From: Shewanella carassii
GTDB taxonomy: Bacteria; Pseudomonadota; Gammaproteobacteria; Enterobacterales; Shewanellaceae
DNA length: 64,000 nt
Reading direction: 5' to 3'
NCBI RefSeq assembly: GCF_002777975.1
Contig: NZ_NGVS01000014.1
Span: forward strand, 202,198-266,197
Within the stretch, counting starts at the first letter, position 1, and each line of letters opens with the position of its first letter. Positions 35,689 through 46,745 of this stretch are shown here, piece after piece. A program made the translations under genes and the position numbers. The notes beneath the pieces were generated by a model. It saw nothing but the letters and a program-made list of their open reading frames with translations. It did not search any database and had not been told where the DNA came from.

Positions 35689-36042
35689 ATGAAGAGGTTA
35701 CTGCTGTTATTGGGAATGGGGTTTGCCTTTGGTACGACGGCCACCGATTTGACGCAGCTGAGTGAAAAGGCCAGTGAAGATGCCCGGCGCCTGGAACAGG
35801 AACAGTTGGAAAAGGCCAGAGCCGCTACCAAGGAAACTGCCGAGCGGGAGCAAAAGGTGCTCAAGCGCCAGCAATCCGGTGATTGGCAGGAGGAGCAGAG
35901 GCTGAAGGCCAGTCAACAGTTTGATGAGAGGGCGCAGCGGGAACAGAAATACCTGCAGGAAGCCAAAGAGGCGGCGGCCAAAGAACGTCAAATTGAACCG
36001 CCTAAGATGAAGAAGCTGAAACAAAAACAGATAGAGCCCTAA
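35689..36042 (+). CDS. Small exported charged coiled-coil protein
   Basis: This 117-residue protein has a short signal peptide (MKRLLLLLGMGFAFGTTA) and a mature part made almost wholly of Glu, Lys, Arg, Gln and Ala, predicted to be a single long helix or coiled coil. I do not recognise a family. GAGGGA precedes the ATG at 35689; the frame is open from 35626. It is followed at about 130 bp by the M16 protease pair, but co-transcription is uncertain. Confidence 0.6.
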   Translation: MKRLLLLLGMGFAFGTTATDLTQLSEKASEDARRLEQEQLEKARAATKETAEREQKVLKRQQSGDWQEEQRLKASQQFDERAQREQKYLQEAKEAAAKERQIEPPKMKKLKQKQIEP

Positions 36043-36168
36043 GTGAAAGCCGTTCACACCTTTACTTACAAAATATGCTAAGTCAGTGACACTTGTTACT
36101 TGATTTGCAGTGCTTTTTTACCCGATATTGGATCTTTTGAAATCAGCAATCAGCCAAGGAGCGACCCA

Positions 36169-37497
36169 ATGAAGCGTACGCTGACCGCCCTGCTGATGTC
36201 AGCCAGCCTTCTTGGGGCGGCGACAACACAGGCGACCACGGCCGAAGATATTCAGAGTTTTACCCTGAATAACGGCATGAAAATCATGGTGTTGGAGGAT
36301 TCGTCCATTCCCAATGCCAACATGTATCTGTTTTGGAAGGTGGGCTCACGCAACGAGGTGCCCGGGATCACAGGGATCTCTCACTTCTTCGAGCATATGA
36401 TGTTCAATGGCTCCAAGAAATACGGCCCCAAGATGTTTGACCGCACCATGGAAGCGGCCGGTGGCGCCAACAACGCCTACACTACTGAAAACGTGACCGT
36501 TTATACCGACTGGTTCCCTTCCAATGCTCTGGAAACCATTTTTGATCTGGAAGCCGATCGGATTGCGGCGCTGGATATCAATGCCGAGATGGTAGAGAGT
36601 GAGCGCGGCGTAGTTGCCTCCGAGCGTACCACAGGGCTGGAAAACTCCAACTGGCGTACCCTGCAGGAAGAGGTAAAAGGTGTGGCCTTCAGGGCGCATC
36701 CCTATAGCTGGTCTGTGATTGGCCATGAATCTGATATTGCAGCCTGGACCTTGGAAGATCTGGTGCAGTATCACAAGACCTACTATGCCCCCAACAATGC
36801 GGTGGTGGTGATTGCCGGTGACGTTAAGCTGGCCGAGGTCAAGCGTCTGGCCCAGCGTTACTTTGGCCCTATCCCGGCGCAAGAGCCACCCAAGGCGGTG
36901 AAGACAGTCGAGCCGTTGCAAAAAGGGGAACGACGGGTCTTCGTCAAGAAAGAGTCTGTCAGCACGCCCAATATCATGCTGGCCTATCACGTACCGGCCA
37001 CCACCAATAAAGACTATTATGCGCTGGATCTGCTGACCTCGATTCTGAGTGAAGGCAACAGCTCGCGCCTCTACAAGGCTTTGGTGGACAAGCAGTTGGC
37101 GATTGCCGCCGAGACTTATATGCCTATGTCTTTTGACCCCAACCTGTTGTACATCCTTGGGGTGGCGGCCCCAGGTGTCAGCGCCACCACTCTGGAGCAG
37201 GCATTGATCGAAGAGGTCAACCGTATTGCCCGTGACGGCGTTAAGGCTGAAGAGTTGGCAAAAGCCAAAAATATCAAGCTGATGGATTTCTATCGCAGTA
37301 TGGAAACCATCAATGGCAAGGCCAATACCCTGGGCACCTACGAACTTTATTTCGGTAGCTTCGACAAGCTGTTCCAGGCACCGGATGCCTATAACCAGGT
37401 CACAGTGGCCGACATTCAAAGGGTGGCAGAAACATACCTGCGCCGGGCCAACCGCACTGTGGGGGTACTGGCTGCACAAGAGGAGGCGGATCAATGA
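36169..37497 (+). CDS. M16-family zinc metallopeptidase, catalytic subunit
   Basis: This 442-residue periplasmic protease of the pitrilysin/insulinase family has a signal peptide ending near residue 22. The inverted zinc motif HFFEH is at 72-76 and the third ligand is probably Glu152 (ERGVVASE). The short two-domain form usually works with a second, inactive subunit, and such a gene follows with a 4-bp overlap (ATGA). AAGGAG precedes the ATG. It probably degrades peptides in the envelope. Confidence 0.92.
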   Translation: MKRTLTALLMSASLLGAATTQATTAEDIQSFTLNNGMKIMVLEDSSIPNANMYLFWKVGSRNEVPGITGISHFFEHMMFNGSKKYGPKMFDRTMEAAGGANNAYTTENVTVYTDWFPSNALETIFDLEADRIAALDINAEMVESERGVVASERTTGLENSNWRTLQEEVKGVAFRAHPYSWSVIGHESDIAAWTLEDLVQYHKTYYAPNNAVVVIAGDVKLAEVKRLAQRYFGPIPAQEPPKAVKTVEPLQKGERRVFVKKESVSTPNIMLAYHVPATTNKDYYALDLLTSILSEGNSSRLYKALVDKQLAIAAETYMPMSFDPNLLYILGVAAPGVSATTLEQALIEEVNRIARDGVKAEELAKAKNIKLMDFYRSMETINGKANTLGTYELYFGSFDKLFQAPDAYNQVTVADIQRVAETYLRRANRTVGVLAAQEEADQ

Positions 37498-38927
37498 GCA
37501 AGGTTTTTTCTCTCAAGGCCTCTCTGGGCGCCGTGGCCATTGCCGCAGCCTTGATGGTTTCAGGTTGTCAGTCTACCCAGGTGAAGGTGAGCCAGGATAC
37601 CGGCCACTTTGTACTGCCAACATATGAAAGAGTCACTCTGGATAACGGCCTGACGCTGATGCTGATGCCGCAGAAAGAGGTGCCGTTGATCACCCTGAAC
37701 GCCGTGGTGAAAGTCGGCAGCGTCAATGACACCACAGCCGGTGTGGCAGAGGTGACGGCTCAGGGCTTGTTGCTCGGCGCCGCCGGTCGCACCAAGGCCA
37801 GCATAGAGCAGGAGGTGGACTTTCTCGGTGCCAGTCTGAATGCCGATGCCGGCCGTGAGGGCAGTTACCTCAGTGCCGATTTTATGGCCAAAGATGTCGA
37901 TACCATGCTGGGATTGTTTGCCGATGTGCTGACCCGTCCCGACTTTGATGCCACCGAGTTTGATAAACTCAAGAGCCGCAGAGTCGCCGAGCTGGCGCAG
38001 GAGAAAGAGAGTCCCAAGTCCGTGATTGGGCGCTACTTCAACAAGTTGGTCTTCGGTCAGCATCCTTATGGCAATGCCACTTCGGGAACCAGCGAGTCTG
38101 TGTCCCAGTTGACAGTCAACCAGCTGAGAGCCTTCCACAAGGGCTACTATCAACCGGCCAATACCGCTATCAGCGTGGTGGGCGATTTCGACCCGGCGCA
38201 GATGAAGGCCAAGCTGCAGGCGGCATTCGGTCAATGGAACAACAGTGAATCGCTGCGTGCCGTCGACCTCAAGCAGGGGCTGCCGACTCTGTCTGCTAGC
38301 CGAGTCTTGCTGGTGGATAAGTCGGACGCGATAGAGACCACCTTCACCATAGGTGGCCTGGGTGTGACTCAGGATAACCCTGACTATGTGGGCCTGACTG
38401 TGGTCAACACCATACTCGGTGGCCGTTTTACCTCCTGGCTTAACGATGAGCTGAGGGTGAATGCCGGTTTAACCTATGGCGCGCGCTCGGGTTTCGTCCC
38501 CTATCGTGACTCAGGGGTGTTTATGATCAGTACTTTCACCAAGTCGGCTACGACAGAGGAAGCCATTGACTTGGCACTCAAGACCTACAGTCGCCTGTGG
38601 CAGAAAGGGATAGATCAGCAGACTCTGGATTCGGCCAAGGCCTACGTCAAAGGCCAGTTCCCGCCCAAGTTTGAAACCAGTGGCCAGTTGGCTGGTCTGC
38701 TGTCAGACATGTACTTGTACGGTTTTGATGAGTCCTATATCAATCAATTCCAGCAACGGGTGGATGGACTGACTCTGGCGCAGACCAAGCAGTTGGTCGA
38801 CAACTACTTCCCCAAGGATAAGTTGCAGATGGTGCTGATTGGCAGCGGCGACAAGATAGCCCCGATAGCAGCCAAGTATGGCGAAGTGACCCGGGTCGAT
38901 ATCAAGGATGTCGGTTTCGGCGGTTAA
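37494..38927 (+). CDS. M16-family partner subunit without zinc motif, lipoprotein
   Basis: This 477-residue M16-fold protein lacks HxxEH: the corresponding segment reads AGVAEVTAQGLL. It should therefore be the non-catalytic partner of the preceding protease, as in mitochondrial processing peptidase heterodimers. The N-terminus is a lipoprotein signal (MVSGC at about residues 22-26), which would tether the complex to a membrane. The R/Y pair typical of the inactive subunit is probably in LTYGARSGF. Expression is coupled to the catalytic subunit. Confidence 0.9.
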   Translation: MSKVFSLKASLGAVAIAAALMVSGCQSTQVKVSQDTGHFVLPTYERVTLDNGLTLMLMPQKEVPLITLNAVVKVGSVNDTTAGVAEVTAQGLLLGAAGRTKASIEQEVDFLGASLNADAGREGSYLSADFMAKDVDTMLGLFADVLTRPDFDATEFDKLKSRRVAELAQEKESPKSVIGRYFNKLVFGQHPYGNATSGTSESVSQLTVNQLRAFHKGYYQPANTAISVVGDFDPAQMKAKLQAAFGQWNNSESLRAVDLKQGLPTLSASRVLLVDKSDAIETTFTIGGLGVTQDNPDYVGLTVVNTILGGRFTSWLNDELRVNAGLTYGARSGFVPYRDSGVFMISTFTKSATTEEAIDLALKTYSRLWQKGIDQQTLDSAKAYVKGQFPPKFETSGQLAGLLSDMYLYGFDESYINQFQQRVDGLTLAQTKQLVDNYFPKDKLQMVLIGSGDKIAPIAAKYGEVTRVDIKDVGFGG

Positions 38928-38945
38928 CCCGGGCAACCGGATCAT

Positions 38946-38976
38946 AAAGCCACCTCAATTGAGGTGGCTTTTTTTA
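38946..38976 (+). terminator. Bidirectional terminator
   Basis: AAAGCCACCTCAATTGAGGTGGCTTT is a perfect palindrome followed by TTTTT. It serves the M16 operon and, on the other strand, may also serve the convergent gene that ends at 38998. Confidence 0.92.
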
Positions 38977-38997
38977 TATCATTCTGCATCCGCGCTT

Positions 38998-39975
38998 TTA
39001 CTTTGGGGCTTGAACCTCACACAAGTTCAGTCTGCGTTTGTCGTGAACGACAAACAGCCTGTCATCCATAAAGCTGACCTGAGCCTTGGCCGGTTTGATG
39101 TCACCGAGACTTTGAACCTGGGTTAGTGCCAGTTCAAAGGCGCTTTGCTCCTCGGTCAGTGAATGGCACTCGAAGCGATTGTTGCCCTTGGTTCTTAACC
39201 ACAGCTGTGGCCCACAATGGCTGAAGCGGGCGCTGCCGGGCGCCAGAAGGCGAGACGATTGCAAGAGCAGATCTTTTTCCTGACCACTGCCGAGCATTTT
39301 GGAAAGCTTGCCAAAGAGGCTGTCCGGCAGGCCATATCTGTACTCTGCCAATATCGTCTCTTGACTGTCCGCTGCAGACTGCCCCTGACAGAGGCAGAAA
39401 ATCTGCCTGTCACAGACCTGGATCTCTTCAAGCCAGTGTGGGCTGCCTGGCTTGAAGGCGGTGAGCTCAGGTTCGTCCGGCTCCTTGTATCTGTTGACCA
39501 AGTGACACTGATCATCCTTGATAAATAACCAGGAAATGGCTCGGCCCTTACGGGTATTGGGGGAACTCATTCGTAGCAGCAGTTGATTGTCATCCAGCGG
39601 GCAAAGCTGCAATGGCAGAAAGTGGAAGTGTTGCTGTTCCACAGTCATGGAAAGCACATCCGGATTGGCAAAGGGATAGTGCTGCGCCTGATCTTCTGCC
39701 AGCGACTGCCAGATCCAGAGCCCGGTTTCATCCACCAAGGTGAGTTGTTGACGCCAGAAGCAGACCTGGGGATGCCCCTTAAATTGAGTGAGATCCAGCA
39801 GCAAGCTGGGGGAGTCCGCCTCGGTAGGCCAAATGGCCAGCAGCGGCTTACGCTCTGACTCGTCCCACAGCGTCAGCGCCAATAGCTGCGGTGCCAGGAA
39901 GCGTGCGGCCTCCAGCAACCAGCCTTTGTGGTTGAAATCCCACTCTCTGATGATACGGCTCTTGAGTCTGTGCAT
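38998..39975 (-). CDS. Hypothetical cytoplasmic protein
   Basis: This is a 325-residue protein that I do not recognise. It has no signal peptide or membrane helix, and it is rich in Leu, Trp and Gln with regularly spaced beta-type segments (VCFWRQQLTLVDETGLWIW) that suggest a beta-propeller-like or all-beta fold; that is inference. GGAG precedes the ATG. It appears to be transcribed alone. Confidence 0.6.
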   Translation of the reverse strand: MHRLKSRIIREWDFNHKGWLLEAARFLAPQLLALTLWDESERKPLLAIWPTEADSPSLLLDLTQFKGHPQVCFWRQQLTLVDETGLWIWQSLAEDQAQHYPFANPDVLSMTVEQQHFHFLPLQLCPLDDNQLLLRMSSPNTRKGRAISWLFIKDDQCHLVNRYKEPDEPELTAFKPGSPHWLEEIQVCDRQIFCLCQGQSAADSQETILAEYRYGLPDSLFGKLSKMLGSGQEKDLLLQSSRLLAPGSARFSHCGPQLWLRTKGNNRFECHSLTEEQSAFELALTQVQSLGDIKPAKAQVSFMDDRLFVVHDKRRLNLCEVQAPK

Positions 39976-40266
39976 GAGATCTCCGGCAATAACAGCATTG
40001 GCATTGATTGTCGCAGAAACTGTGCAATAGATCTGCTACGAAAACAGAAATTTATCGGCTTGTTTATCGGGAAACTTTGTTCTGTTCCAGGTGCGGTTCG
40101 ACTGTGGGATTTGGCGGAGTTCAAAAGCTCCTGGGTACTAACGCCCCGGGCACTAACACATAGTCACGATATCGGGTTGCCGTTTGCCGACCGCGCCAGG
40201 TAAGAGGCAAAAGGCGTTTTATGTCCTAAACTTCTTTATGCCTGCCACTCAGCCACAGAGATCCCC

Positions 40267-40824
40267 ATGACAGATAACAAGCCGCTCGAAACGCCCACGA
40301 CTCTGGATTCACTCGATTCGGCCCAATGGCTGCATATCTCGGAAACGGTAAAACTCCTGTTGTTGTCGATAGCCCAGATAGAGTTGACCCTGACTGACGG
40401 TGAACACAATGTCACCGGTCTAGGGAGCCTGTTTACCGACATGGCGGAGCAATTGCGTGAGGTGAATGCTTGGTTGGAAACTCAGGAGAATACTCCGGCC
40501 GAGATCCGCGATCATGGCCGCCATCTGGCCGGTAAGGTTAATGAAGGCATCATAGCTTTTCAGTTCTATGATCGTCTGTCACAAAGGCTCAACCATGTGG
40601 TGACCGGGCTGGCGCTGACTGAAGAAGTTTTGCGTGATGAGCATGGCCGCACCTCGGAACATGCCTGGAAAATGTTACAGCGTACGATTAAGTCGACATA
40701 CTCGCTGGACTGTGAACGCAAAATGTTTGATCTTGTGCTGCAGGGAATGCCACTACACGAGGCTTTGAGCCAGTATCAAGATGAACATCTCAAGCACAAC
40801 AGCAACCATATCGAACTCTTCTGA
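40267..40824 (+). CDS. Hypothetical helical protein with a CheZ-like DxxxQ motif
   Basis: This 185-residue, probably all-helical cytoplasmic protein has no family I can name. Residues 98-112 (AFQFYDRLSQRLNHV) resemble the CheZ phosphatase motif FQDLTGQ, in which Asp and Gln four residues apart attack phospho-CheY; the equivalents here are Asp102 and Gln106. A role in dephosphorylating a response regulator is a hypothesis only. The next gene starts within its last 44 bp. Confidence 0.6.
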   Translation: MTDNKPLETPTTLDSLDSAQWLHISETVKLLLLSIAQIELTLTDGEHNVTGLGSLFTDMAEQLREVNAWLETQENTPAEIRDHGRHLAGKVNEGIIAFQFYDRLSQRLNHVVTGLALTEEVLRDEHGRTSEHAWKMLQRTIKSTYSLDCERKMFDLVLQGMPLHEALSQYQDEHLKHNSNHIELF

Positions 40825-41320
40825 TTTTCTACGCCTGTTTATTATTTCCCTGGCCTTGGCCTGGCAACCCGCCTGGGCCGGCAAGGCCTCCTTTAGCCAA
40901 TTCTGTGAAGCGCTCAATGGCCATTGGCAGGGGGATGGCGCCCAAAGCGGACAAACACCGAAGGAGCTCAGCCTGGATGCCATCTGCAGTAAAGACAAGC
41001 GTCAGTTGTTACTCAGCGTCAGTGAAGGGGCACGCCATCCCCTGAGTGAAACCTGGTGGTTCAGAGACCAAGACCCCAGCGTGGGGCTCTGGTACTTTGA
41101 CGGTGTGACCGAAGAACGCTTTCAATCCTTCACTCTTTACCATCAGGGCAGCGGATTTTCCCTGCTGGGTGAAGGGCAGTCCGGCGGACGCCCGGCGCTG
41201 ATCCAACTGCTATTCGAAGCCGATAATGACGGCTGGCTCTGGCGCCAGAACTTGCATTATCTGGATGAGGACTCGGATAGCTATCAAACCTACAGAGCCA
41301 TCTCATTGCAACCTCTCTGA
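40781..41320 (+). CDS. Hypothetical exported protein
   Basis: This 179-residue protein has an N-terminal hydrophobic segment (LRLFIISLALAWQPAWA, about 17-33) that looks like a cleavable signal peptide. Its mature domain of about 145 residues contains many Trp and Gly (CEALNGHWQGDG, ETWWFRDQDPS), which suggests a small beta-barrel, perhaps lipocalin-like. It overlaps the preceding gene by 44 bp and ends 1 bp before the convergent trmL. Family unknown. Confidence 0.6.
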   Translation: MNISSTTATISNSSDFLRLFIISLALAWQPAWAGKASFSQFCEALNGHWQGDGAQSGQTPKELSLDAICSKDKRQLLLSVSEGARHPLSETWWFRDQDPSVGLWYFDGVTEERFQSFTLYHQGSGFSLLGEGQSGGRPALIQLLFEADNDGWLWRQNLHYLDEDSDSYQTYRAISLQPL

Positions 41321-41321
41321 T

Positions 41322-41786
41322 TTATTTAGCGCCGCTGAAACCCTGTTGACGCCATGCTTCATAGCTGATGATAGCCACTGCATTGGAAAGGTTCAGGCTG
41401 CGGCTGGAGGGCACCATAGGGATCCTCAATCTGTGCTCTGCAGCAATGCTCTGCAATATTTCCTGAGGCAGGCCGCGAGTCTCGGGGCCAAACAAGAGCA
41501 CATCCCCTTGCCGATACTCGAGTTCAGAATGTGGTCGGCTGCCCTTGGTGGTGCAAGCCAAAATGCGTTTGCCCGCCATGGCCGCGAGAAAATGCGGGAA
41601 ATCCGGGTAACGGTTTACTCGGGTCAGATCGCCATAATCCAGCCCGGCCCGGCGCAGTTTTTTCTCTTCCAGATCAAAACCCAAAGGTTCTATCAGGTGT
41701 AGCTCGCAGCCGTTGTTGGCGCAGAGACGGATAATGTTGCCGGTATTGGGGGCGATTTCGGGTTCATAGAGGGCGATGTGGAACAC
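41322..41786 (-). CDS. trmL: tRNA (cytidine/uridine-34-2'-O)-methyltransferase TrmL
   Basis: This 154-residue SPOUT-class enzyme methylates the 2'-OH of the wobble base in two tRNA-Leu species. The motif-1 segment [30 protein letters not shown] (motif 2) and [18 protein letters not shown] (motif 3) are all present. The length matches E. coli TrmL (YibK). The start is a GTG at 41786 with AAGG upstream. Confidence 0.95.
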   Translation of the reverse strand: MFHIALYEPEIAPNTGNIIRLCANNGCELHLIEPLGFDLEEKKLRRAGLDYGDLTRVNRYPDFPHFLAAMAGKRILACTTKGSRPHSELEYRQGDVLLFGPETRGLPQEILQSIAAEHRLRIPMVPSSRSLNLSNAVAIISYEAWRQQGFSGAK

Positions 41787-41877
41787 GGGTTGACCTTATT
41801 GCATGCAGATTGGGACATTATACCATTCCGCAACGGAGTGTTCCCCTCTCAGTGAGAATGCAAAGTCGCTAGAAAGT

Positions 41878-41903
41878 AAAAAAGCCCCTTAAGGGGCTTT
41901 TTC
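41878..41903 (-). terminator. Terminator of the TonB receptor gene
   Basis: AAAAAGCCCCTTAAGGGGCTTTTT (41879-41902) is a perfect palindrome with T-tracts on both strands, just after the receptor stop codon. It can also work for transcripts from the other side. Confidence 0.9.
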
Positions 41904-41916
41904 GGATGAGAGATGC

Positions 41917-44781
41917 TTACATCTCGTATTTGACAGTCAGGTAATAGAAGCGGCCTATGTTGTCATAGCTGGCACTGCCTGCACCTGTACCAGTAGTGCT
42001 GCCTGGCAGATCACGGTCGAATGCGTTGTCTATCCCGAGACCGAACTCCAGACCATTGTCCATGGTATAGGTGGCATACAGGTCTGTAACACTGTATGAA
42101 CCATAGCTCATGACATTGGAGTAAGGCACGTCATAGTTGGCGCGGAACTGTGGTGTATACAGATCTACCGAGTCCAGATAGCGTGTCTTCCAGTTCAGGT
42201 TCCAAGCATCATAACTGTAGTTCAGCACCAACTGACCTTGCCACTGTGCTTCACCCAGAGTGCCGGCATACTCTTCATAATTGGTCGCATCATCCTGGAA
42301 GGGATATTCGTTGCGTTCAATCAGATAGGTACCCAGCAGGTTGGTGCGCAGGTCGCCGCCAAATAGTGGGAAGTCATAGCCGACTTCAAAGTCGACCCCT
42401 GAGGCTTCCTGCTTGGCTACGTTCTGCACAATCTGAGTGATGTTAGTGATCTCGTGTGAGGTGGCATCCCGGGTGATCAAGTCACAGTATTGGTTGTTGA
42501 TACCTGTGGGTGAATCCACGCAGCGATCGATAATATTCTGTGCAGAGATATTGGCGATAGCATCTGTGATTTCAATGTTCCAGTAATCCACTGTCATCAC
42601 CAGACCTTCAACGAATGAAGGCTGATAAACCAGACCGACTGTGTAGCTGTCAGACTCTTCAGGCTCCAACTGGTCATTACCACCGGAAACCCCTTCGAGG
42701 GTGGCGCTGTCATAGTTGGAATCGAAATCAGCCGGAATACCGAGAGCGGCACAGTTGGCTGCACGAATCGCCTGCTGATCCGGGCTCAGACCCGACAGCT
42801 CACTGGCTTTACAGCTATCGTCAACACTGAAGAAGTTCTGGCCTTGGGCACCATAGTATTCACCAATGTTAGGGGCACGCAGAGCGGTAGATAGAGTCGA
42901 GCGTAAACGCAGTGAATCTATGATGGTCCAGTCCAGACCCAACTTCCAGCTGGTGGCATCGCCAATAGTGGAGTAGTCGGCGTAGCGGACCGCACCATCA
43001 ACTGTCAGGTTCTGGATACCAGGCAGGTCTTCCAGCAGTGGTACAGAGATCTCGGCATAGATTTCTTTGACATCGAAATCACCGCCTTCACTCTGCAGGG
43101 CGTTGAAGAAGGTGGCACCGGTGGCGGCAAATGGATCTTCTTTACTCTTACTCTTTTCCTTGCGGTATTCGATACCGGAAGCGAAACCAACCATACCGGC
43201 AGGCAGTTCAAACAAAGCAGAGTTGGACATAGAGCCACCGATTACATACTGCTCAATCTTAGCAGTACCTTCAGTGGTAGTGCTGAACCAGTCGGCAGCT
43301 TCGCGGGTTACTGCACCATCGCCAAACAGATTGACGGGCACACAACCTGCGGCCTGGGCATCTGCGTCACGACAGACGATTTCGCCGCTGACAGGATCGC
43401 GGATGGCATCGACTGACTGCTGGAAATTTTTATAGATCAAGTTGTTGTAGTTGGTACGGGTCTGCTCTGTCTGACCATAGATGGCATAGGCTTCCATCTC
43501 CCAGTCTTCCAGTACAACGCCGTTTAGACCGATCACATACCTTTGGGTGGTACGCTCATCATCTTCGGTGCGGGGACCCAGATCCGACATAAAGCGGTTA
43601 ACCACGACATAACCTTCTCCGGCCTGGTCCATCAAAGCACCCAATTCATCAGAGATGTAGGGGTTATCACGGGTAACCAGAGTGTTGTCCGGATCGAAGA
43701 AGAAGAACGCCGGCTGCCCTGAAGTAGTGGCATTGGTTCGGCTCCACTTGGCTTCAAAATAACCGTTCAGGTTATCGGTAAAGTCATAGTTAGTCTTAAA
43801 GTTGATGGTGGTACGATCAAACTCTGGCTGCAGTTCTTCCCACTGACGCAGGTTGATATAGTCACAGCCCTCACCGGCACAGAGTACACCGTTAGTGAAC
43901 TCACCTGTTCCTACTTCGACCGGCGTGCCATCTGGCTTGAAGGTATAAAAACCTGGGGTGCCACCATAGAAGCCAACGGTACCTGCATTACTGATACCCC
44001 AGTAACCGGCATTCTGGTAGAGGGTCTTATAAGTGTCACTACCGGGTGGGTTGGTCAGTGAAGACCATGAGATAGCGGTCTGGTCGCGATCAAGCATTTC
44101 TAGGCGGTCTTGCTGAGCGTATTCGACCGAAATGGCGGCGTTACCGCGATCGTTATCAAAGTTGGAGCCATAGGCCAGGCTAAAGCGCTGGTTATTATAG
44201 TCGCTGTCATCGGCAATACCGGCGGCGGCTGAGGCTGTCAGTCCTTCGATCTTTTTCTTCATCTTGAAGTTAACAACACCGGTAACTGCATCGGCACCAT
44301 AAATGGCCGAAGCACCCCCCGTGATGATTTCAACACTCTCAACCCACTCGGTTGGAATGGTGTTGACGTCAATAGAAGAAGTACCTGGGCTACTGGCCAC
44401 ATGACGCTTGCCATCGACCAGTACCAGAGTCCTGGAAGCGCCCATGCCACGCATATCCAACAAGTTCAGACCGGCAGTACCGATAGAACTTCCCGAGTTG
44501 GCCAGTGAGTAAGTGTTTGCCAGAGCTGGCAGTTCGTTGAGTGCTTCACCTATGTTGACGGCCCCGGTTTTAATCAGAGACTCGCCCGAAATTACGGTAA
44601 CCGGGCTTGGTGCTATCGCGCCCTCACGCAGAATACGTGAGCCTGTTACCTGGATTTTTTCAATCTGCTGCTCATTTTGTTCCTCCGCCATGGCCGGAGA
44701 GGCCACTGCCAGAGAAGCAAAACCCGTTGCTGCAAAAAGTGAAAAGCGAATGGCGTTCGCTAACAATTTCTCTTTTAACAT
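41917..44781 (-). CDS. TonB-dependent outer-membrane receptor
   Basis: This 954-residue outer-membrane transporter has a signal peptide ending near residue 32 (SPAMAEE), a TonB-box-like segment (EKIQVTGSRI, about 41-50), a plug domain (about 55-170, including LLDMRGMGASRTLVLVDGKR, split) and a long beta-barrel that ends in an aromatic-rich strand (YYLTVKYEM). Length and many Asn/Gly/Tyr residues place it with the larger oligosaccharide- or peptide-type receptors of marine bacteria rather than the smaller siderophore receptors. The ligand is unknown. GGGAG precedes the ATG. A perfect terminator follows. Confidence 0.92.
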   Translation of the reverse strand: MLKEKLLANAIRFSLFAATGFASLAVASPAMAEEQNEQQIEKIQVTGSRILREGAIAPSPVTVISGESLIKTGAVNIGEALNELPALANTYSLANSGSSIGTAGLNLLDMRGMGASRTLVLVDGKRHVASSPGTSSIDVNTIPTEWVESVEIITGGASAIYGADAVTGVVNFKMKKKIEGLTASAAAGIADDSDYNNQRFSLAYGSNFDNDRGNAAISVEYAQQDRLEMLDRDQTAISWSSLTNPPGSDTYKTLYQNAGYWGISNAGTVGFYGGTPGFYTFKPDGTPVEVGTGEFTNGVLCAGEGCDYINLRQWEELQPEFDRTTINFKTNYDFTDNLNGYFEAKWSRTNATTSGQPAFFFFDPDNTLVTRDNPYISDELGALMDQAGEGYVVVNRFMSDLGPRTEDDERTTQRYVIGLNGVVLEDWEMEAYAIYGQTEQTRTNYNNLIYKNFQQSVDAIRDPVSGEIVCRDADAQAAGCVPVNLFGDGAVTREAADWFSTTTEGTAKIEQYVIGGSMSNSALFELPAGMVGFASGIEYRKEKSKSKEDPFAATGATFFNALQSEGGDFDVKEIYAEISVPLLEDLPGIQNLTVDGAVRYADYSTIGDATSWKLGLDWTIIDSLRLRSTLSTALRAPNIGEYYGAQGQNFFSVDDSCKASELSGLSPDQQAIRAANCAALGIPADFDSNYDSATLEGVSGGNDQLEPEESDSYTVGLVYQPSFVEGLVMTVDYWNIEITDAIANISAQNIIDRCVDSPTGINNQYCDLITRDATSHEITNITQIVQNVAKQEASGVDFEVGYDFPLFGGDLRTNLLGTYLIERNEYPFQDDATNYEEYAGTLGEAQWQGQLVLNYSYDAWNLNWKTRYLDSVDLYTPQFRANYDVPYSNVMSYGSYSVTDLYATYTMDNGLEFGLGIDNAFDRDLPGSTTGTGAGSASYDNIGRFYYLTVKYEM

Positions 44782-44977
44782 ACCAACTCCCTATGAATTT
44801 GTTTCTATCTTGTTATTTATGTTTCTTGTTGTAGCTAATCAATACTAATGTTTGTAAAAAACTCTTTCAATAGTTGATTTTATGGTGTGTCTTGTATTAG
44901 TGGGTGTTAATTAAATGCGCTGACTTTATATGGTGGCAAGCCCAACAGAAGCCGGGCTTGTTTTTACTGTGTTTGAT

Positions 44978-46498
<1,521 letters not shown>

Positions 46499-46574
46499 GG
46501 TGAGTTTCCTCGTCTTGTTGAAAGGTTTTTCTTGTATTTATCTGTTCGGCCACAGCGGCCTTGGCTCAGGTAAA

Positions 46575-46590
46575 CGCAAAGGCCGGGCCA
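46575..46590 (-). promoter_or_regulatory. Sigma-54 promoter of the aldehyde dehydrogenase gene
   Basis: Read on the minus strand the site is TGGCCCGGCCTTTGCG, to be compared with the sigma-54 consensus TGGCACG-N4-TTGCA. The GG (-24) and GC (-12) pairs are 10 bp apart as required. It lies about 77 bp before the dehydrogenase start codon, next to a divergent sigma-54 activator gene. Confidence 0.65.
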
Positions 46591-46745
46591 GTGTGAGCCT
46601 GCTTGTTCATTTATTGTGCTAACAGTATGATGAAAAACTAAATTTGCGATTGCTGTATCTTGGCGTGGTGCCGGGTACTCGAGTTGTCTATCGCGCAAAC
46701 TGTGGCAAAAAGGTACACACAGGTGTGCCAGAATGGAGCAGGGCT

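Noticed and set aside
36346-37494. 382-codon minus-strand frame opposite the M16 protease gene
   Set aside because: The plus strand has a full protease with signal peptide and zinc motif; the reverse product is low in family-like features.
44936-44970. Terminator of the aldehyde dehydrogenase gene
   Set aside because: AAGCCC/GGGCTT pairs there, but the T-run is on the plus strand whereas the gene is on the minus strand.
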